A program made the position numbers and the translations under genes. From Clostridia bacterium (GTDB lineage Bacteria; Bacillota; Clostridia; Oscillospirales; Acutalibacteraceae), in assembly GCA_024404145.1 (NCBI GenBank), contig JAKSQK010000001.1:62001-126000 (forward strand): 64,000 nucleotides of DNA, read 5' to 3'. Positions 60,654-64,000 of this stretch are shown here, one piece after another. Numbering within the stretch: the first letter of the stretch is position 1; every line of letters starts with the position of its first letter. Below the pieces are notes generated by a model. The model did not search any database. It was not told where the DNA came from and saw nothing but the letters and a program-made list of their open reading frames with translations.

Positions 60654-62390
60654 TTATTCCTCCTTAGAAATTGCGCCGAAAGGACAAACATTAACGCAAA
60701 GTCCGCAACCGTTGCACTGCGTAGTATCAATTTTAACCTTGTTGTCTTCAATGCTTATTGCCGGGCAACCGAGTTTCATACACATCTTGCAGTTTTTACA
60801 TTTATCTGTTATAACGCAGTGGCCTTTGTATTTTACCCTTTTAAGAAGAGCGCAGGGCCTTTGAGCGATGATAACCGACGGTTCTTCACGCTCGGTTTCT
60901 TCCTTTACAACCCTCTCGAATTCTTTAACATCAAACGGGTCGGCAACAACAACATGTTCAACCCCGAGCGCTTTTGAGAGCATAACGAGGTTAACCTGCT
61001 TAGTTTCTTCTCCCCTTATTGTATAACCGGTTGTCGGGTTATCTTGATGGCCGGTCATACCGGTAATTGAGTTATCAAGAATAATAACCGTGCTTATGCC
61101 TTTGTTATAAACGATATCTGAAAGTCCGGTAATTCCCGAATGCATAAAGGTTGAGTCGCCGATAACCGAAACTAACTTTTTGGTAAATTCGGGACCTCTT
61201 GCTTTGGACATACCGTGGGCGGCGGAAATCGAGGCACCCATACAAATAGTTGAGTCAACACTTGAAAGCGGAGCCATAGCACCGAGCGTATAACAGCCGA
61301 TATCACCCGAAACGGTAAGACCTAATTTTTTAAGCACATAGAATGTTCCCCTATGCGGACAACCGGCGCACATAACGGGCGGACGGCCGGGTAAAACCTC
61401 GCCAACCGTTACATCTTCATTAGGTTTAATGCCCAAAACGGCTTTCTTTATCATAGAGGGCGTGTATTCGTAAAGCAGGGTAAATACTTCCTTGCCGATA
61501 ACATCAAGTCCCAATGCTTTGCAATGCGTTTCGATAATCGGGTCAAGTTCTTCGATAACATAAACCTTTTTGAACTTTTGAGCAAAATCGGTTATTTTCT
61601 TTGAGGGCAGGGGGTGAATCATTCCGATTTTAAGATAACTAACCTTATCGCCGAGCGCTTCATGGGCATAAAGATATGTAGTTCCCGAACAAATAACGCC
61701 GATTTCCGTATTATCATTTATTTCGGCGATATTAAGCGGAGAATTTTCGGAATATTCGGTTAAATCGAGCATTCTCTTTTCAACATCAACATGGCGCTTG
61801 ATGGCGTTTGCCGGAGCCATAACATATTTTGCCGGATTTTTCTCATAGGGCTTTAACTCATCGTTTTCACGGTCGTTTAATTCAACTAAACTTTGTGAAT
61901 GGGAAATTCGGGTAGAAAGTCTTAAAAATACGGGGGTATCAAATTCTTCGCTGATGCTGAATGCAAGTTTTGTAAATTCCTTGCATTCGCCCGAGTCAGA
62001 TGGTTCGAGCATAGGCAATTTTGCCGCTATGGCATAATGGCGGGAATCCTGCTCATTTTGAGAAGAATGCATACCGGGGTCGTCTGCAACGCAGAAAACG
62101 AGGCCGCCGTTAACTCCGGTATAAGAAGCCGTAAAAACAGGGTCTGCCATAACATTAAGGCCAACATGTTTCATACAAGCCATACTGCGCGCACCGGCAA
62201 TGGAAGCGCCAATGGCGACTTCGGCAGCAACCTTTTCATTAGGAGCCCATTCGGCATATATTTCTTCATAATTTACAATGTTTTCGGTAATTTCGGTGCT
62301 TGGAGTTCCGGGGTAGGAAGATACAACTCTTACACCCGCTTCATAAGCGCCACGGGCAACTGCGGCATTACCTAATAATAGTTTTTTCAT
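60654..62390 (-). CDS. iorA: indolepyruvate ferredoxin oxidoreductase, alpha subunit
   Basis: Oxidatively decarboxylates aryl pyruvates to aryl-acetyl-CoA with reduced ferredoxin, thiamin-dependent. At 578 residues it has an N-terminal pyrimidine domain (VVSSYPGTPSTEIT), a ThDP-binding domain (GDIGCYTLG and IGDSTFMHSGITGL), and a C-terminal 2[4Fe-4S] domain (CKNCKMCMKLGCPAI and CNGCGLCVNVCPFGAI). Starts 14 bases after the CoA-ligase-like gene ends. Common in amino acid-fermenting anaerobes. Confidence 0.95.
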   Translation of the reverse strand: MKKLLLGNAAVARGAYEAGVRVVSSYPGTPSTEITENIVNYEEIYAEWAPNEKVAAEVAIGASIAGARSMACMKHVGLNVMADPVFTASYTGVNGGLVFCVADDPGMHSSQNEQDSRHYAIAAKLPMLEPSDSGECKEFTKLAFSISEEFDTPVFLRLSTRISHSQSLVELNDRENDELKPYEKNPAKYVMAPANAIKRHVDVEKRMLDLTEYSENSPLNIAEINDNTEIGVICSGTTYLYAHEALGDKVSYLKIGMIHPLPSKKITDFAQKFKKVYVIEELDPIIETHCKALGLDVIGKEVFTLLYEYTPSMIKKAVLGIKPNEDVTVGEVLPGRPPVMCAGCPHRGTFYVLKKLGLTVSGDIGCYTLGAMAPLSSVDSTICMGASISAAHGMSKARGPEFTKKLVSVIGDSTFMHSGITGLSDIVYNKGISTVIILDNSITGMTGHQDNPTTGYTIRGEETKQVNLVMLSKALGVEHVVVADPFDVKEFERVVKEETEREEPSVIIAQRPCALLKRVKYKGHCVITDKCKNCKMCMKLGCPAISIEDNKVKIDTTQCNGCGLCVNVCPFGAISKEE

Positions 62391-62404
62391 ATATTTTTCC
62401 TTCT

Positions 62405-64000
62405 TTATTTTTCTATTTGCTTAGCTACTAAACTATCTCCGCAATATTTTTCACGAAGCTTTGGTTTTTCGATTTTTCCGGTTGGATTTCTCGGTATATC
62501 ATCAAAGATATATTGCCTCGGCCTTTTGTATTTCGGAAGACCCATACAAAATTCTTTAATCTCATCTTCGGTTAAAGAAAAGCCCTCTTTAATTTCTATA
62601 ATTGCAGCGGCGGTTTCGCCGAGTCTTAAATCGGGAACACCGATAACAGCAACATCTTTAATTGCGTTATGTTTTCTGATAAAGTTTTCAATTTCAACGG
62701 GATAAAGATTTTCGCCGCCCGAAATAACAACATCTTTTTTGCGGTCAACGAGGAAGATAAATCCGTCTTCATCTTCCATAGCCATATCGCCTGTAAAGAG
62801 CCAACCGTCGGCCAAAACTTCGTCGGTAGATTTTTTGTCATTGTAATAGCAGTTCATAACTCCCGGACCGCTAACGGCAAGTTCGCCGACATCGCCCCGT
62901 TTAACTTCATTTCGGTTTTCATCAACAATTTTTGTTTTCCAGCCGAAACCTGCTTTACCGATAGCGCCGACTTTATGTATGTTTTCAACACCCAAATGAA
63001 CACAGCCGGGGCCGATAGATTCGCTGAGCCCGTAGTTAGTATCGTATTCATGGTGGGGGAAAACCGCCTTCCAACGCTTGATAAGAGAGGGCGGAACAGG
63101 TTGAGCGCCGATATGCATTAAGCGCCACTGCGAAAGATTATAATCATCGAGTTTTATATCGCCTCTGTCAATGGCATCAAGAATATCCTGAGCCCAGGGG
63201 ACTAAAAGCCAAACGATAGTACATTTTTCTTCCGAAACGGTTTTAATAATCCATTCGGGTTTAACACCTTTAAGAAGAACCGATTTGGCGCCGACAAGAA
63301 AACTGCCGAACCAATGCATTTTTGCGCCGGTATGGTATAGGGGCGGAATGCATAGAAAAACATCGTCTTTTGTTTGACCGTGGTGATTTTGCTCAACCTT
63401 GCAAGAATGCATCAAACTTCTGTGGGCATGAATTATTGCCTTTGGAAAACCGGTTGTTCCCGACGAAAAATAAATAACGGCTTCGTCTTCATCGGTCAGC
63501 TTGATTTTTGGCGTACCCGAAGAGCAATATGTCGTCAAATTATCGTAACTTTCTGCAAAAGTCGGACAGTCCTCTCCAACATAGAGAAGATGCTTGATAA
63601 AATCAATTCTATCGGCAATATCTTCCATACGGCCTACAAATTCAGGGCCGAAAAGAAGACCGCAACAGTCGGCTTTGTTAAGGCAGTATTTGATTTCATC
63701 GGCTGTATATCGGTAATTAAGCGGAACGGCTAATGCACCGGTTTTAAGTATTCCGAAATAAATCGGCAACCATTCAAGACAGTTCATCAAAAGTATGGCG
63801 ATTTTATCACCCTTGTTTATGCCCCTTGATAAAAGCAAATTTGCAATTCGGTTTGATTTTTCGTTAAATTCTTTCCAGGTTATCTCGGTTCTGAAAGAAT
63901 CAACACTACTGGCTTCAATGAGAGAATATTCCTTCCAAGTAAGTTTCTTTTTTTCTTCTGACTGCGGGTTGATTTCAACCAACGCTACATCGTTTGGATA
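62405..64000 (-). CDS. AMP-dependent acyl-CoA synthetase, N-terminus cut by window edge
   Basis: A fatty-acid-CoA ligase-type enzyme of at least 530 residues. AMP-binding motif VIYFSSGTTGFPKAIIHAH, the YGLSESIGPG motif, and DGWLFTGDMAMEDEDGFIFLVDRKKD with KDVVISGGENLYPVEIE, plus PRNPTGKIEKPKLREK with the catalytic lysine. The reading frame stays open to the right edge, so the TTG at 63982 is probably not the start and the first part lies outside. First gene of the aryl-acid module; it may load aryl or short acyl acids onto CoA. Confidence 0.9.
   Translation of the reverse strand, partial: YPNDVALVEINPQSEEKKKLTWKEYSLIEASSVDSFRTEITWKEFNEKSNRIANLLLSRGINKGDKIAILLMNCLEWLPIYFGILKTGALAVPLNYRYTADEIKYCLNKADCCGLLFGPEFVGRMEDIADRIDFIKHLLYVGEDCPTFAESYDNLTTYCSSGTPKIKLTDEDEAVIYFSSGTTGFPKAIIHAHRSLMHSCKVEQNHHGQTKDDVFLCIPPLYHTGAKMHWFGSFLVGAKSVLLKGVKPEWIIKTVSEEKCTIVWLLVPWAQDILDAIDRGDIKLDDYNLSQWRLMHIGAQPVPPSLIKRWKAVFPHHEYDTNYGLSESIGPGCVHLGVENIHKVGAIGKAGFGWKTKIVDENRNEVKRGDVGELAVSGPGVMNCYYNDKKSTDEVLADGWLFTGDMAMEDEDGFIFLVDRKKDVVISGGENLYPVEIENFIRKHNAIKDVAVIGVPDLRLGETAAAIIEIKEGFSLTEDEIKEFCMGLPKYKRPRQYIFDDIPRNPTGKIEKPKLREKYCGDSLVAKQIEK

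Noticed and set aside
63980-63982. TTG start of the acyl-CoA synthetase
   Set aside because: The frame is open to the window edge and reads as protein (YPNDVAL), so the gene is cut rather than starting here.

Overview
The window looks like a chromosome segment from an anaerobic, spore-forming, low-GC member of the Clostridia, probably the Oscillospirales/Ruminococcaceae-like gut lineages. The support is a cotJABC spore-coat operon, a dockerin protein beside a cohesin-like protein, NfnAB-type electron-bifurcating subunits, ferredoxin-dependent indolepyruvate oxidoreductase, a B12-dependent methionine synthase with a separate activation protein, archaeal-type aspartate-semialdehyde dehydrogenase, frequent TTG starts and many clear SigA promoters. 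The lineage is inferred from gene content; no marker such as 16S rRNA is present.

Layout. 1-664 (minus) is the end of a prophage or phage remnant: a tiny coupled ORF, a small-terminase-like gene and the first third of a large terminase. 783-10744 (plus) holds an ATP-grasp protein, a dicarboxylate symporter, ACT and UPF0210 proteins, a NusG-II/Gx transporter pair, asnB, a threonyl-tRNA synthetase without its TGS domain and a methyltransferase; aroB faces them. 11907-20057 (plus) carries cell-wall proteins (NlpC/P60-like, DacF-like, LemA and TPM), an Lrp/aminotransferase pair, thrH, ldhA, a phosphatase and ruvX. 20102-22866 (minus) is the lysine/DAP operon asd-dapA-dapB with a long structured leader; its promoter overlaps the divergent promoter of queA-tgt. 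metK follows under a SAM-I riboswitch, then nfnA-nfnB.

From 28934 to 29287 a non-coding AT-rich stretch holds several DnaA-box-like motifs and short repeats. Next come three uncharacterised small genes (minus), a YfcE-type phosphodiesterase, a coupled dockerin-hydrolase/cohesin-membrane-protein pair with a possible Spo0A box in its promoter, a two-gene chromate transporter, cotJABC, a YitT protein, and a divergent acyltransferase/HTH pair. tRNA-Tyr and tRNA-Thr, a membrane acyltransferase and the metF-activator-metH operon follow on minus, then tRNA-Leu.

44163-45464 is a second cohesin-like secreted protein. 45619-57046 is a long plus-strand housekeeping operon: nusB-xseA-xseB-ispA-dxs-tlyA-nadK-argR-recN-tyrS-unknown-nadE-ttcA-like. 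It makes isoprenoid precursors and NAD(P), and handles DNA repair and transcription antitermination. The right end (minus) is an aryl-acid module: an acyl-CoA synthetase cut by the window edge, iorA-iorB, phenylacetate-CoA ligase and a tandem ACT protein, followed by a membrane-bound HTH regulator.

The most unusual items are the asd leader RNA, the cohesin/dockerin pair outside any visible cellulosome cluster, the DnaA-box-like region with the adjacent three-gene cluster, and the doubly terminated segment after tRNA-Leu. All functional calls come from reading motifs by eye; no database search was run.
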